The notes: generated by a model not told the origin, from the letters alone. A stretch of DNA of 64,000 nt from Rhodanobacter denitrificans (GCA_017848855.1 JAFIHF010000021.1:29385-93384); one strand, 5' to 3'; shown: positions 34,689 to 44,966, counted from the stretch's first letter. A program made the numbers and translations.

Positions 34689-36173
34689 TCAGTGGCCGAT
34701 GCCTTGCCGCTTGCGTTCCATCCGGCGCAGGAATTCGCGCATCACGCGCAGGTACAGCTCGCTGCCCAAGTGTTCGTCCTCGATGCCGGCGTCGATCGAG
34801 GGGTTGTCGTTGACTTCGATCACCACCGGCTTGTCGTCCACCTGCTTCAGGTCCACGCCGTAGAAGCCGTGGCCCACCGCGCTGGTGGCCTTCAGCGCCA
34901 GCTTCACCACCTCGGGCGGCGCGCGGTCCACCGGCAGCGTTTCGAAATCGCCCGACTTCGCTTCGCCCTTGGCGGCGTGGTTGTAGATCTGCCAGTGGCC
35001 GCGCGACATGTAGTACTTGCAGGCGTACAGCGGCTCGCGGTTGAGCACGCCGATGCGCCAGTCGAATTCGGTGTAGACGTATTCCTGCGCCAGCAGCAGC
35101 GCGCTGTGCTGGAACAGTTCGCCGCTCGCCTTGTCCAGCGCCGCCTCGTTCTCCACCTTCACCACGCCGCGCGAGAACGAGCCGTCGGGGATCTTCAGCA
35201 CCAGCGGGTAGCCGAGCCGCGCCGCCACTTCCTTCATGCCCTTGCCGTCGTCGCGGTAGAGGATCTCGGTGCGCGGCACGGCGAGCTTGCGCGACACCAT
35301 CAGGTCGTTGAGGAAGATCTTGTTCGTGCAGCGCAGGATCGAGGCCGGGTCGTCGATCACCACCATGCCTTCCTTCTCCGCGCGGTGGGCGAAGCGGTAG
35401 GTGTGGTTGTCGCTGGCGGTGGTCTCGCGGATGAACAGGCCGTCGTACTCGGCGAGGCGCTGGTAGTCGTTCTTGCCGATGGTGTCGACCTCGATGCCGA
35501 GCTCCTTGCCGGCGGCGACGAACTGCTTCAGCGCCTTCCTGTTCGACGGCGGCATCTTCTCGTTCGGGTCGACCAGCATCGCGAGGTCGTAGCGGTACAG
35601 CTTGCGCGCGCGCGGCTTGCGCCACAGCTTGCGCGAGAAGCGGTCCAGCTCCTCGGCGAACGCGTCCTCCTGCGCGTCGTCCAGCGTGTGCAGGCCCACC
35701 GGCTTGATCGAGCTGACCTGCCACACGCGGTCGCGCTCGAACTCGATGCGCAACAGCGGGCAGGGGAAGGATTCGAACACCTGCCGCGCCAGGTCCTGCA
35801 GCGCGGGGTAGGCGGTTTCGCCGAAATAGACCAGGATGCCGAAGTCGGTGGTGTCGCGGCCGCCCGCAGGCAGGAAGTGGGTGAGCTTGGTGTTGAGATC
35901 CTCGATGTCCACGCCGTACAGCGAGCGCCGGCCCAGGTCGTTGATGGTGCGCACCGAGGGCATCACCTTGTGCCCGCGCGCCTCGGCCAGCAGCGACACG
36001 TAGTAGCCGGTGCCCAGGTACTTGTAGCTGCGGCACAGGTTGATGACGTGGGTGCGCTCGTCGTCGCTGCCCGCCGGCTCGCGCAGGTAGTCCATCGCGC
36101 TGACCACGTCCACCGAGGGGTAGTAGGAACCCCAGTCGGAGGCTTTCTCGACCACGATGACCAGACGGGCCAT
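34689..36173 (-). CDS. RimK-like ATP-grasp ligase with N-terminal RLAN domain
   Basis: The product is 494 residues. The N-terminal part (MARLVIVVEKASDWGSYYPS, INLCRSYKYLGTGYYVSLLA) is the RimK-like ATP-grasp N-terminal domain. The C-terminal ATP-grasp fold shows YPLVLKIPDGSFSRGVVKV (ATP-binding Lys and loop), QEYVYTEFDWRIGVLN and GVDLKQ...VIEVNDNPSIDAG (Mg-binding). Such enzymes join an amino acid to a carboxylate. This subfamily is predicted to work with an adjacent GNAT enzyme on an unknown small molecule or peptide. A GNAT gene starts 215 bp away in the opposite direction. The ATG at 36173 gives the conserved beginning. Confidence 0.88.
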   Translation of the reverse strand: MARLVIVVEKASDWGSYYPSVDVVSAMDYLREPAGSDDERTHVINLCRSYKYLGTGYYVSLLAEARGHKVMPSVRTINDLGRRSLYGVDIEDLNTKLTHFLPAGGRDTTDFGILVYFGETAYPALQDLARQVFESFPCPLLRIEFERDRVWQVSSIKPVGLHTLDDAQEDAFAEELDRFSRKLWRKPRARKLYRYDLAMLVDPNEKMPPSNRKALKQFVAAGKELGIEVDTIGKNDYQRLAEYDGLFIRETTASDNHTYRFAHRAEKEGMVVIDDPASILRCTNKIFLNDLMVSRKLAVPRTEILYRDDGKGMKEVAARLGYPLVLKIPDGSFSRGVVKVENEAALDKASGELFQHSALLLAQEYVYTEFDWRIGVLNREPLYACKYYMSRGHWQIYNHAAKGEAKSGDFETLPVDRAPPEVVKLALKATSAVGHGFYGVDLKQVDDKPVVIEVNDNPSIDAGIEDEHLGSELYLRVMREFLRRMERKRQGIGH

Positions 36174-36388
36174 GTCACCACTCAGGCTGCGATTGCGGGG
36201 GACGCCCCGCACGAGGTGACGGGGAACGCGAGCGCGCAGTGTCGCACGGCACCGGCAGCGCGCAAGGCGCGGCGCTGAAGCTCGCGTAAACACCGCCCGC
36301 GCACTTGCGATTGCCACCTCGCCGGCCGGGCACTACAGTCCGCCCGGCTTGCCGTCGGGCCGGTCGTCCGCTCCAGGGAATCCACGCC

Positions 36389-36853
36389 ATGTCGCCAGCC
36401 CACGTGCGCATCCGCTCCGCCGAACTCTCCGACCTCGACGACCTGGTGGCGCTGGAGCAGCACAGCTTCACCAGCGACCGGCTGAGCCGCGCGCAGTTCC
36501 GCCGCCACCTCGACAGCGACAGCGCGAAGGTGCTGGTGGCCAGCACCGGTCCGCACCGCTTCCTCGGCACCGCCGTGGTGTTCTTCCGCAAGCGCAGCGG
36601 CGTGGCGCGCCTGTACTCGATCGCCACCCACCACGCCGCGCGCGGCCAGGGCGTGGGCACGGCCCTGCTGGCCGCCGTCGAACAACTCGCCCGCCGCCGC
36701 CGCTGCCGCGCGCTGCGGCTGGAAGTGCGCGCCGACAACCCCGGCGCGGTGCGCCTGTATGAGCGACTGGGCTACCGCCGGCTGGCGGCGCTGGCGGGCT
36801 ATTACGAGGACGGCGGGGATGGTTGGCGGTACGAGAAGCTGCTGACCGCCTGA
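36389..36853 (+). CDS. GNAT-family N-acetyltransferase
   Basis: The 154-residue GNAT domain shows the acetyl-CoA loop HAARGQGVGTALLAAVEQLA (R/Q-x-x-G-x-G/A) and LEVRADNPGAVRLYERLGY near the end, as in RimI-like enzymes. It starts MSPAHVRIRSAELSDLDDL at 36389. It is divergent from the RLAN/ATP-grasp ligase gene, a pairing seen in many genomes and thought to form a peptide-like metabolite or modify a protein. The true substrate is unknown. Confidence 0.85.
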   Translation: MSPAHVRIRSAELSDLDDLVALEQHSFTSDRLSRAQFRRHLDSDSAKVLVASTGPHRFLGTAVVFFRKRSGVARLYSIATHHAARGQGVGTALLAAVEQLARRRRCRALRLEVRADNPGAVRLYERLGYRRLAALAGYYEDGGDGWRYEKLLTA

Positions 36854-36866
36854 GCAATCGCGCGGA

Positions 36867-37376
36867 TCACGGCTGGCGCGTCTCGACGCCTTTCGCCATC
36901 GGCATCCAGTGCACCTGGTCCAGCGAGTATTCCTGCCGGTAGTCGATGCGGTCGCGGCCGTTGAACACGTTGACGGTGCGCGCGTAGACGGTCTTGCCGT
37001 GGTCGCTGAACTGCCACGGGAAGGTCCAGCGCTCGCCGTCCACGACCAGCGTGCCGTCGCCGCCCGCGCGGCCGTCGGCGGGGATGGCGTGCGTGACGTA
37101 GTGGTCGTCGTCCTTGCCGCGCTGGAACACGATCAGCGTCTTGGGTTGGCCGTCCACGATCTGCTCGCAGGCGTAGAACGCGCGGCCGCGCCAGCAGTCG
37201 TTGTGCAGCACGCCGGTTTCCGTGCCGGCCTTGCTGTAGGGCGTGGCGTAGTGCTGGGCCTGCGTGTGCCAGGTGCCGGCGTACACCGCGATGCGGTCCA
37301 ACCCGCCATCGGCTGCCGCGGCGGCGGCGCTGACGAACAGCAGGCCGGCGCAGCACAAGAATGAACGGCTTCGCAT
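36867..37376 (-). CDS. Secreted protein of unknown function
   Basis: The product is 169 residues with a signal peptide (FLCCAGLLFVSAAAAAADGG). The mature part begins with LDRIAVYAGTWHTQAQHYAT and continues NDCWRGRAFYACEQIVDG, a pattern of strands like small lipocalin-fold or DUF1579-type proteins. One disulphide (the two Cys of that segment) is possible. No function is assigned. It is convergent with the GNAT gene, with 13 bp between stops. Confidence 0.65.
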   Translation of the reverse strand: MRSRSFLCCAGLLFVSAAAAAADGGLDRIAVYAGTWHTQAQHYATPYSKAGTETGVLHNDCWRGRAFYACEQIVDGQPKTLIVFQRGKDDDHYVTHAIPADGRAGGDGTLVVDGERWTFPWQFSDHGKTVYARTVNVFNGRDRIDYRQEYSLDQVHWMPMAKGVETRQP

Positions 37377-37488
37377 GGCTACGACTCCCCGTCGATCCGG
37401 CCCGCCGCGACGGCGGCGAGGTCAGGCGAATCTAGCGCGGCCGCGCTTCAAGTTCCTGCGCCGCCGTTCGTTCGGCGGGCGAACGGCG

Positions 37489-38178
37489 CTAACCGCCCAG
37501 CGGCGAACTGATGCGCCGCTCGGTGGCCGCGTCCGGCCGCGCCACCAGCGCGCCGGTGCGCGACAGGCTCACGCTGTAGTGGCCGCCGTCGACCAGCGGC
37601 AGGTAGGCGCCGCTGCCGTAGAGCGCATCCACCATCGGCAGCGCGCGCGGGTATTGCCGGCGCAGGCCGAGCAGGTCGAAGCCGTCGGTGGAGCCGAGGC
37701 CGATCACGGTGCGCGGCGCGCTCGCCTCCTGCTGCGGGTCGTCGTAGCGGCCGTCGATGCGGTCGAGCCGGTACAGCGGCGGCAGGCCGGCGAGCACGGC
37801 GGGCAGCCGCCACTTCAGCACCACCGCCTCGACGCGCCAGTCGTCGCCGGCCAGCTGCAGCCGGCGCGTGCTGCCGTCGGGCCAGCTGAGGGTGACGGCC
37901 CAGCGCTGCGGCGAGAGGATGTGCGCCTCGATGTCGACCACCGGCGCTTCCTCGCCGAGGAAGCGGTAGCCGCGCAGCGCCCAGCCGCCGACGCCGAGCA
38001 GCACGGTCAGCACCAGGCAGGCCACGCACAGCAGCGCATGCCCGCCCGCGGCCAGCCGTGCGCCGGCATCGAGGCGGCGGCGCAGCAGCACCAGTTGCAG
38101 CAGGCAGGCCAGCAGCAGGATCGCGGCCAGCACCAGCAGCACGGTGGCGGGCAGGCGCAGCAGCTCGATCGGGTTCAT
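37489..38178 (-). CDS. Membrane protein of unknown function
   Basis: The product is 229 residues. Two N-terminal membrane helices (TVLLVLAAILLLACLLQLVL and ALLCVACLVLTVLLGVGGW) precede a soluble region of beta pattern (ILSPQRWAVTLSWPDGSTRR, YRLDRIDGRYDDPQQEASAP) ending near the stop. Homologues in Xanthomonadales are often labelled cation/multidrug efflux pump without evidence. The short two-helix form does not look like a transporter. It is divergent from lptM, about 90 bp apart. Confidence 0.7.
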   Translation of the reverse strand: MNPIELLRLPATVLLVLAAILLLACLLQLVLLRRRLDAGARLAAGGHALLCVACLVLTVLLGVGGWALRGYRFLGEEAPVVDIEAHILSPQRWAVTLSWPDGSTRRLQLAGDDWRVEAVVLKWRLPAVLAGLPPLYRLDRIDGRYDDPQQEASAPRTVIGLGSTDGFDLLGLRRQYPRALPMVDALYGSGAYLPLVDGGHYSVSLSRTGALVARPDAATERRISSPLGG

Positions 38179-38269
38179 CGGGGTTTCCGCGGGGGAGGGC
38201 GCGCGCATGATAAGCCGCTGCGGCACGCTCGCTATACTGCAACACCCCGTTTCGCCCCAGGTTCCGTCC

Positions 38270-38455
38270 ATGCGCCGTCCGCTGCTGCTGCCGCTCTGCC
38301 TCGCCGCCGCCCTGCTTGCCGGCTGCGGCAACAAGGGTCCGCTGTACCTGCCGAACAATCCGCATCCGCCGGTGTACGTGCCGCCGCAGGCGCAGCCCGC
38401 CCCGGCCGCCACGCAGGCGGCGCCGGCCACGGCGGCCAGCAGCGCCACGCACTGA
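38270..38455 (+). CDS. lptM: Small lipoprotein LptM (YifL-like)
   Basis: The product is 61 residues with a lipobox LLAGCGNKGPLYLP (Cys at residue 19). The CGxKGPLYxP motif defines LptM, which helps the outer-membrane LPS translocon LptD mature. The rest is Pro/Ala-rich. As in E. coli it lies directly before dapF, 8 bp away. A TATACT -10-like hexamer is at 38233-38238. Confidence 0.88.
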   Translation: MRRPLLLPLCLAAALLAGCGNKGPLYLPNNPHPPVYVPPQAQPAPAATQAAPATAASSATH

Positions 38456-38463
38456 GCGCGACG

Positions 38464-39297
38464 ATGCTGCGCTTCTCCAAGATGCACGGGCTGGGCAACG
38501 ACTTCGTCGTGCTCGACTGCCGCAGCGCGCCGTTCGCGCTGGACACGGCGCAGATCCGCGCGCTGGCCGACCGCCGCACCGGCGTCGGCTTCGACCAGCT
38601 GCTGAGCGTGGAGCCGGCGCGCGATCCCACCTGCGCGTACTACTACGGCATCTGGAACACCGACGGCTCGCCCTCGGGCCAGTGCGGCAACGGCGTGCGC
38701 TGCGTGGCGGCGTGGCTGCACCGCGCCGGCGCGCTGGCGCTGGACGAAGCGGTGCGATTGGAAAGCCCGTCCGGCCCGGTGACGGTGCGCCTGCTCACCC
38801 CGCACGAAGTCACCGTGGACATGGGCGAACCGGTGTTCGCGCCGGCGCGGATTCCGTTCGCGGCGGCGGCCGAGGCGGGGCGTTACGCGATCGAGGTCGA
38901 CGGCGTCGCGCTGGAGATCGGCGCGGCGTCGATGGGCAATCCGCACGCGGTGCTGATGGCGGATGAACTCGGCGGCGCCACGCCGGAACGGCTGGGCCCC
39001 GCGCTCAGCACGCATCCGCGCTTCGCCGCAGGCGTGAACGCCGGCTTCGTGCAGCGCCTCGGCCGCGACCACATTCGCCTGCGCGTGCACGAGCGTGGCG
39101 CGGGCTGGACGCAAGCCTGCGGCACCGGTGCCTGCGCCGCGATGGCGGTGCTGCGCCGGCGCGGCGAAGTGGACGAAAGCGTGCAGGTGGACCTGCCCGG
39201 CGGCGCGCTGCGCATCGCCTGGCGCGGCCCCGGCCACACGCTGTGGATGACCGGCCCCGCCGCGTTCGCGTTCGAGGGAACCTGGCTCGCGGATTGA
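38464..39297 (+). CDS. dapF: Diaminopimelate epimerase
   Basis: The 277-residue length is normal for DapF. It begins MLRFSKMHGLGNDFVVLDC. The two catalytic cysteines are in SGQCGNGVRC (about residue 76) and ACGTGACAAM (about 220). It converts LL- to meso-diaminopimelate for lysine and peptidoglycan synthesis. The order lptM-dapF-DUF484-xerC is the common gammaproteobacterial one. Confidence 0.96.
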   Translation: MLRFSKMHGLGNDFVVLDCRSAPFALDTAQIRALADRRTGVGFDQLLSVEPARDPTCAYYYGIWNTDGSPSGQCGNGVRCVAAWLHRAGALALDEAVRLESPSGPVTVRLLTPHEVTVDMGEPVFAPARIPFAAAAEAGRYAIEVDGVALEIGAASMGNPHAVLMADELGGATPERLGPALSTHPRFAAGVNAGFVQRLGRDHIRLRVHERGAGWTQACGTGACAAMAVLRRRGEVDESVQVDLPGGALRIAWRGPGHTLWMTGPAAFAFEGTWLAD

Positions 39298-39352
39298 TCC
39301 CCGCGCGCGTCCATCGCACACTCCGGGCATGACCGGCCCGAGGAAAACGCGC

Positions 39353-40039
39353 ATGAACGCCCCCCTGTCCGACGACACCAGCGAGGCCGGCGCCGTCGCG
39401 GCCTACCTGCAGCAGCACCCGTCCTTCCTCAGCGACTATCCCGAGCTGGCGGCGCAACTCACCGTGCCGCGCGAGCAGGGTCCGGTGGCCTCGCTGGCCA
39501 CGTACCAGTTGCAGCAGCTGCGCGAGAAGAACACGGAGCTGGAGCGGCGGCTCGCCGAACTCAAGGCGATCGCCGCCGACAACGAACGGCTGATGGAGCG
39601 CGTGCACGCGCTGAACGTGGCGCTGCTGCGCGCGAACACGCTGGAGGTGACCACGCGCACCGTGATGGCCCGGCTCAGCGAGGATTTCCACACCGAGCAG
39701 GTGCGACTGCTGCTGTTCGGCAACAACCCCGACCTGCCGCGCTCGGACTGGCTGCGCCAGGTCGGTGGCGGCGCCGCGGACCTGCCCGAACTGGCCGAAC
39801 TGCTGGAACGGCAGGAACCCGTCTCCGGCCGACTGTCGGCCGACAAGCTGGCGCGGCTGTTCGGCGACGAGGCGGCCACGATCCGCTCCGCGGCGCTGAT
39901 GCCGCTGGGTGAGGCCGGCATCCTCGCGATCGGCAGCCAGGACCCCGACCGCTTCCAGCCCGGCATGGGCACGCTGTTCCTGAAGATGATCGCCGCCACC
40001 GTCACCGCTGCGCTGGCGCGGGCGCGGGATCTCGCCTGA
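39353..40039 (+). CDS. DUF484 (GAF-like) family protein
   Basis: The product is 228 residues from the ATG at 39353, which has AGGAAA 6 bases upstream; an ATG at 39329 would add 8 residues. The N-terminal helical part (VAAYLQQHPSFLSDYPELAA, then a coiled-coil QLREKNTELERRLAELKA) precedes a GAF-like domain. DUF484 proteins sit between dapF and xerC in many gammaproteobacteria; their role is unknown. Stop and xerC start are 7 bp apart. Confidence 0.88.
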   Translation: MNAPLSDDTSEAGAVAAYLQQHPSFLSDYPELAAQLTVPREQGPVASLATYQLQQLREKNTELERRLAELKAIAADNERLMERVHALNVALLRANTLEVTTRTVMARLSEDFHTEQVRLLLFGNNPDLPRSDWLRQVGGGAADLPELAELLERQEPVSGRLSADKLARLFGDEAATIRSAALMPLGEAGILAIGSQDPDRFQPGMGTLFLKMIAATVTAALARARDLA

Positions 40040-40046
40040 GCGAAGC

Positions 40047-40931
40047 ATGACACCGGAGCAACAGGTCGAAGCCTGGCTGGCCCGCCTTGCCGGCGAGCGG
40101 CAGGCCTCGCCGCACACCGTGGACGGCTACCGCCGCGACCTCGCCAAGCTCACCGCCTGGATGGCGGCGCAGGGCATAGCCGAGTTCGCCGCGCTGGAAC
40201 CGAATCGCCTGCGCCACTTCGTCGCCGCGCAGCATCGCGCGGGGCTGGCGCCGAAGAGCCTGCAGCGCCTGCTGTCCTCCTGTCGCAGCCTGTTCCGCCA
40301 GCTCAGCCGCGAAGGCGCGCTGGCGCACGATCCGCTGGCCGGCGTGCGCGGCCCCAAGGTGCAGCGCAAACTGCCGGTGGTGCTGGACGTGGACGAGGCC
40401 GCCAGCCTGGTCGAGGCGGGCGGCGAGGGCGCGCTGGGCGTGCGCGACCGCGCGATGCTGGAGCTGTTCTATTCCAGCGGCCTGCGCCTGTCCGAACTGG
40501 TCGGCCTGCGCTGGGGCGACCTCGACCTCGACGGTGGCGAAGTGCGCGTGCTGGGCAAGGGCCGCAAGACGCGCATCGTGCCGGTGGGCCGCCACGCGGT
40601 GACCGCATTGCGCGCGCTGGGCGAGGCCGAGGGCCGGGCGCCGGAAGCGCCGGTGTTCCGCGGCCGCGGCGGCGCGCCGATCAGCCCGCGCACCGTGCAG
40701 GCGCGGTTGCACAAGCTCGCGCTCGCGCACGGCTCGGCCAAGCACGTGCATCCGCACCTGCTGCGCCACACCTTCGCCAGCCACATGCTGGAATCCTCCG
40801 GCGACCTGCGCGCGGTGCAGGAGCTGCTCGGCCACGCCGATATCGCCACCACGCAGATCTACACGCACCTGGATTTCCAGCATCTGGCGAAGGTGTACGA
40901 CGCGGCGCATCCAAGGGCTCGTAGAAAGTAG
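40047..40931 (+). CDS. xerC: Tyrosine recombinase XerC
   Basis: The product is 294 residues. It has an N-terminal SAM-like core-binding domain (EAWLARLAGERQASPHTVDG). The catalytic domain carries SGLRLSELVGLRW (Arg), GKGRKTRIVP (Lys), HPHLLRHTFASHML (His, Arg), LLGHADIATT (His) and the nucleophile Tyr in TQIYTHLD. XerC acts with XerD at dif to resolve chromosome dimers. Operon context supports XerC over phage integrases. Confidence 0.94.
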   Translation: MTPEQQVEAWLARLAGERQASPHTVDGYRRDLAKLTAWMAAQGIAEFAALEPNRLRHFVAAQHRAGLAPKSLQRLLSSCRSLFRQLSREGALAHDPLAGVRGPKVQRKLPVVLDVDEAASLVEAGGEGALGVRDRAMLELFYSSGLRLSELVGLRWGDLDLDGGEVRVLGKGRKTRIVPVGRHAVTALRALGEAEGRAPEAPVFRGRGGAPISPRTVQARLHKLALAHGSAKHVHPHLLRHTFASHMLESSGDLRAVQELLGHADIATTQIYTHLDFQHLAKVYDAAHPRARRK

Positions 40932-40950
40932 ACGCGCTTGTTGCGTTTGC

Positions 40951-41084
40951 TCCCTCTCCCCTCCGGGGAGAGGGTTGGGGAGAGGGGCGGGTGCTCGCGG
41001 TACCGTTTCTTTGGAACGCGCTTCGATGTAATTCGTCGCGAGATTGACCCCTCACCTCAATCCTCTCCCCGGAGGGGAGAGGAG
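40951..41084. repeat. Complete A-type palindromic repeat between xerC and hslV
   Basis: The left end is CCCTCTCCCCTCCGGGGAGA then GGGTTGGGGAGAGGGG, followed by the core CGGGTGCTCGCGG. The right end is CCCCTCACCTCAATCCTCTC then CCCGGAGGGGAGAGG. This intact intergenic copy gives the template for the four in-frame insertions in lhr. It leaves only about 80 bp before hslV for a promoter. Confidence 0.88.
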
Positions 41085-41165
41085 GCGAACGTGCCGGGCG
41101 GTACCGCTTCGTATTGAAGCCGCAGCCAACCACCCCCACCTCGGGATTTCACCTCTGGAGCTCTC

Positions 41166-41738
41166 ATGGAATCCTTCCACGCCACCACCATCGTCAGCGT
41201 GCGCCGCAACGGCAAGGTCGTGATCGGCGGCGACGGCCAGGTCACCTTCGGCAACACGGTGATGAAGGCGAACGCGCGCAAGATCCGCCGGCTGGGCAAG
41301 AACGCCGACGTGCTGGCAGGTTTCGCCGGCGCCACCGCCGATGCGTTCACCCTGTTCGAGCTGTTCGAGCAGAAGCTGGACAAGCACGGCGGCAACCTCA
41401 CCCGCGCCGCGGTGGAGATGGCCAAGGAATGGCGTACCGACCGCCGTCTCGGCCGCCTCGAAGCGATGCTGGCGGTGGCCGACAAGGAGGCCTCGCTCTT
41501 GATCTCCGGCAACGGAGACGTGCTCGAACCCGAGCACGGCCTGATCGCGATCGGCTCCGGCGGTCCCTACGCGCAGTCCGCCGCGCTGGCGCTGATGGAG
41601 CACAGCGAGCTCGACGCCCGCGCCATCGTGGAGAAGGCGCTGAAGATCGCCGGCGACATCTGCATCTACACCAACCACAACGTGTCCATCGAAGAGCTCG
41701 ATGGACGGGATACGGGATTGGGGATTCGGGATTCGTAA
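41166..41738 (+). CDS. hslV: ATP-dependent protease peptidase subunit HslV with repeat-derived C-terminus
   Basis: The product is 190 residues. The short leader MESFHA precedes [19 protein letters not shown]; the first Thr is the N-terminal nucleophile after processing. [25 protein letters not shown] and [16 protein letters not shown] are all HslV hallmarks. Homologues end near EEL. Here the extra residues [12 protein letters not shown] come from a GGGATT-rich repeat that begins inside the gene. HslV's C-terminal region lies near the HslU contact surface, so the tail could matter. It pairs with hslU 79 bp downstream. Confidence 0.93.
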   Translation: MESFHATTIVSVRRNGKVVIGGDGQVTFGNTVMKANARKIRRLGKNADVLAGFAGATADAFTLFELFEQKLDKHGGNLTRAAVEMAKEWRTDRRLGRLEAMLAVADKEASLLISGNGDVLEPEHGLIAIGSGGPYAQSAALALMEHSELDARAIVEKALKIAGDICIYTNHNVSIEELDGRDTGLGIRDS

Positions 41739-41812
41739 GAGCCGAGTCCCGCACTCTCGCGACACACCCGCCTTTCCGAATCCCCAATCCCCAATCCCCA
41801 ATCCCGAATCCC
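41707..41812. repeat. GGGATT/AATCCC inverted repeat spanning the hslV-hslU junction
   Basis: The left arm at 41707-41730 has four G-tracts (GGG, GGG, GGGG, GGG) separated by ATAC, ATT and ATTC. The right arm at 41782-41812 has five C-tracts separated by AAT or GAAT. The arms can pair with each other, or each can form a G-quadruplex on opposite strands. The right arm ends 4 bp before the hslU ATG. Confidence 0.85.
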
Positions 41813-41816
41813 GGCT

Positions 41817-43157
<1,341 letters not shown>

Positions 43158-43288
43158 GCGGGAAACGCCTGCAGCATGCCGGCGTCACACCCACAAATCA
43201 GCATCGATATCATGTTTTGGCAGCACGTTCGCCGAACTTATGCCATTTGAACAAGCCGCGGCGGCCACTCTGCTAAAATAAACCTGCT

Positions 43289-43909
43289 ATGGCAAAGATT
43301 CTCGAGTTCAAGACCAACGGCCTGCGCGCCCAACTGCGCGAGGCCCAACAGCAGCAGACGATGGTGCGCCTCTGGCGCGGCGAGCTGGAACACGGCAGCT
43401 TCTGCGGTTACGTGGGCGGCGTGGGCCGCGAGTTCGTGCTGCTGTGGGTGGTCGGCGACGGCCTCACCGACGACGGCATCTACGTGATGCGCCACCGCGA
43501 CATCACCGAGCTGGAATCGCCCGAGCGCCACCACGTGTTCATGGCCAAGGCGCTGGCGCTCAAGGGCATCGCCCCACGCCTGCCGCGCGGCTTCCCGCTG
43601 GATTCGATCCGCGACGCCGTGCAGGCCGCCGGCGCGATGTCGCCGGTGATCGGCGTGCATGTGGACACCGAGGAAGAAGAGGAGGTCTGCTACATCGGCC
43701 ACCTCGTGCGCGTCGACGACGACGGCTTCTACCTGCAGGAACTCAGCCCCGACGCGGAGTGGATGCGCCAGGCCTCGTTCTTCGCCTGGGACGAAGTCTC
43801 CACGCTCAGCATCGGCGACGGCTACGCCCAGTCCTTGCTCGCCGTGGCCGGCGAACCGCCCGCGCTGGAACCGGAACCCGGCGACGCCGGCATCGGGCGC
43901 ATGCACTGA
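43289..43909 (+). CDS. Conserved protein of unknown function downstream of hslU
   Basis: The product is 206 residues, soluble and acidic. It begins AKILEFKTNGLRAQLREAQQ and continues with beta-rich segments (GSFCGYVGGVGREFVLLWVV, EEEEEVCYIGHLVRVDDDGF). No signal peptide or membrane segment is seen. I do not recognise a family. A TAAAAT at 43273-43278 lies only 10 bp before the ATG, so if it is the -10 the transcript would be nearly leaderless. No clear ribosome site is present. Confidence 0.7.
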   Translation: MAKILEFKTNGLRAQLREAQQQQTMVRLWRGELEHGSFCGYVGGVGREFVLLWVVGDGLTDDGIYVMRHRDITELESPERHHVFMAKALALKGIAPRLPRGFPLDSIRDAVQAAGAMSPVIGVHVDTEEEEEVCYIGHLVRVDDDGFYLQELSPDAEWMRQASFFAWDEVSTLSIGDGYAQSLLAVAGEPPALEPEPGDAGIGRMH

Positions 43910-44033
43910 CGCCGCATCCCATCGCCTTGCCTCGACGCCCGCCGCAACCCGGCGGGCGTTTTGTTTGGGCTTTGCGCATCCTGTCCGCAAAGGCACACTG
44001 CGCTCTGCGCCCCACAACGCACAGGAACCCCGC

Positions 44034-44936
44034 ATGCCCCGCATCGTCGTCGTCGGCAGCATCAACATGGACCTGGTCACGCTGGCGCCGCGCTTCCCCG
44101 GCCCCGGCGAAACCCTGCTCGGCAGCCGCTTCCTCACCGCGCACGGTGGCAAGGGCGCGAACCAGGCGGTGGCCGCCGCGCGGCTGGGCGCCAGCGTGAG
44201 CATGGTCGGCGCGCTGGGCCGCGACGCGTTCGGCGACCAGTTGCACGCGGGCTTGGCACAGGAAGGCATCGACCTCGCCCACGTCGCCCGCCTCGACGAC
44301 GAAGGCAGCGGCACCGCCTCCATCACCGTGGCGGAAGGCGAGAACCAGATCATCGTGGTGCCCGCCGCGAACGCGCGCGTCAGCCCGGCGCAGGTCGAAA
44401 CCGCGCGCGCCAGCATCGCGCAGGCCGACGCCGTGCTGGTGCAGCTGGAAATCCCGTTCGATACCGTCGAAGCCACGCTGCGCCTGGCCCGCCGCGAGAA
44501 CGTGCCGGCAATCCTCAACCCCGCCCCCGCGCAAAAGCTGCCCGCCGAGTGGCTGCAACTCGCGAGCTACCTCACCCCGAACCAGCACGAACTCGCCACC
44601 GCGCTCGGCGCCGGCGCGGCCACCGACTTCCGCGAGCTGATGCGCCGCGCCCCGTGCCCCGTGGTGCTCACCCGCGGCAGCGAAGGCGCGTGGTATCGCG
44701 ACGCCGCCCACCCCGAACCCGTGCACCAGCCCGGCTTCAAAGTCGAAGTCGTCGACAGCACCGGCGCCGGCGACACCTTCAACGGCGCGCTTGCGGTGTT
44801 CCTCCGCGAAGGCCTGCCGCAAGCCGTGCGCAAGGCCTGCGCCGCCGCCGCGCTGTCGGTGACCAAGCTGGGGGCGCAGGGCGGAATGCCGACGGCGCGG
44901 GAGCTGGAAACCTTGCTGACGCGACAGGCCAAGTAG
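44034..44936 (+). CDS. rbsK: Ribokinase (PfkB family)
   Basis: The product is 300 residues. VVVGSINMDLV opens the protein, and AHGGKGANQAVAAARLGASV is the first PfkB signature. LTPNQHELATALG is characteristic of ribokinase, and VVDSTGAGDTFNGALAV is the second signature with the catalytic Asp. It phosphorylates ribose to ribose-5-phosphate. No ribose transporter or rbsD is beside it, so it may serve nucleoside salvage. GACGCCC-type hairpin sequence near 43937-43960 could end the gene before it. Confidence 0.9.
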   Translation: MPRIVVVGSINMDLVTLAPRFPGPGETLLGSRFLTAHGGKGANQAVAAARLGASVSMVGALGRDAFGDQLHAGLAQEGIDLAHVARLDDEGSGTASITVAEGENQIIVVPAANARVSPAQVETARASIAQADAVLVQLEIPFDTVEATLRLARRENVPAILNPAPAQKLPAEWLQLASYLTPNQHELATALGAGAATDFRELMRRAPCPVVLTRGSEGAWYRDAAHPEPVHQPGFKVEVVDSTGAGDTFNGALAVFLREGLPQAVRKACAAAALSVTKLGAQGGMPTARELETLLTRQAK

Positions 44937-44966
44937 TCCATTCCAATCCGAGAGCTTTGACGACGT

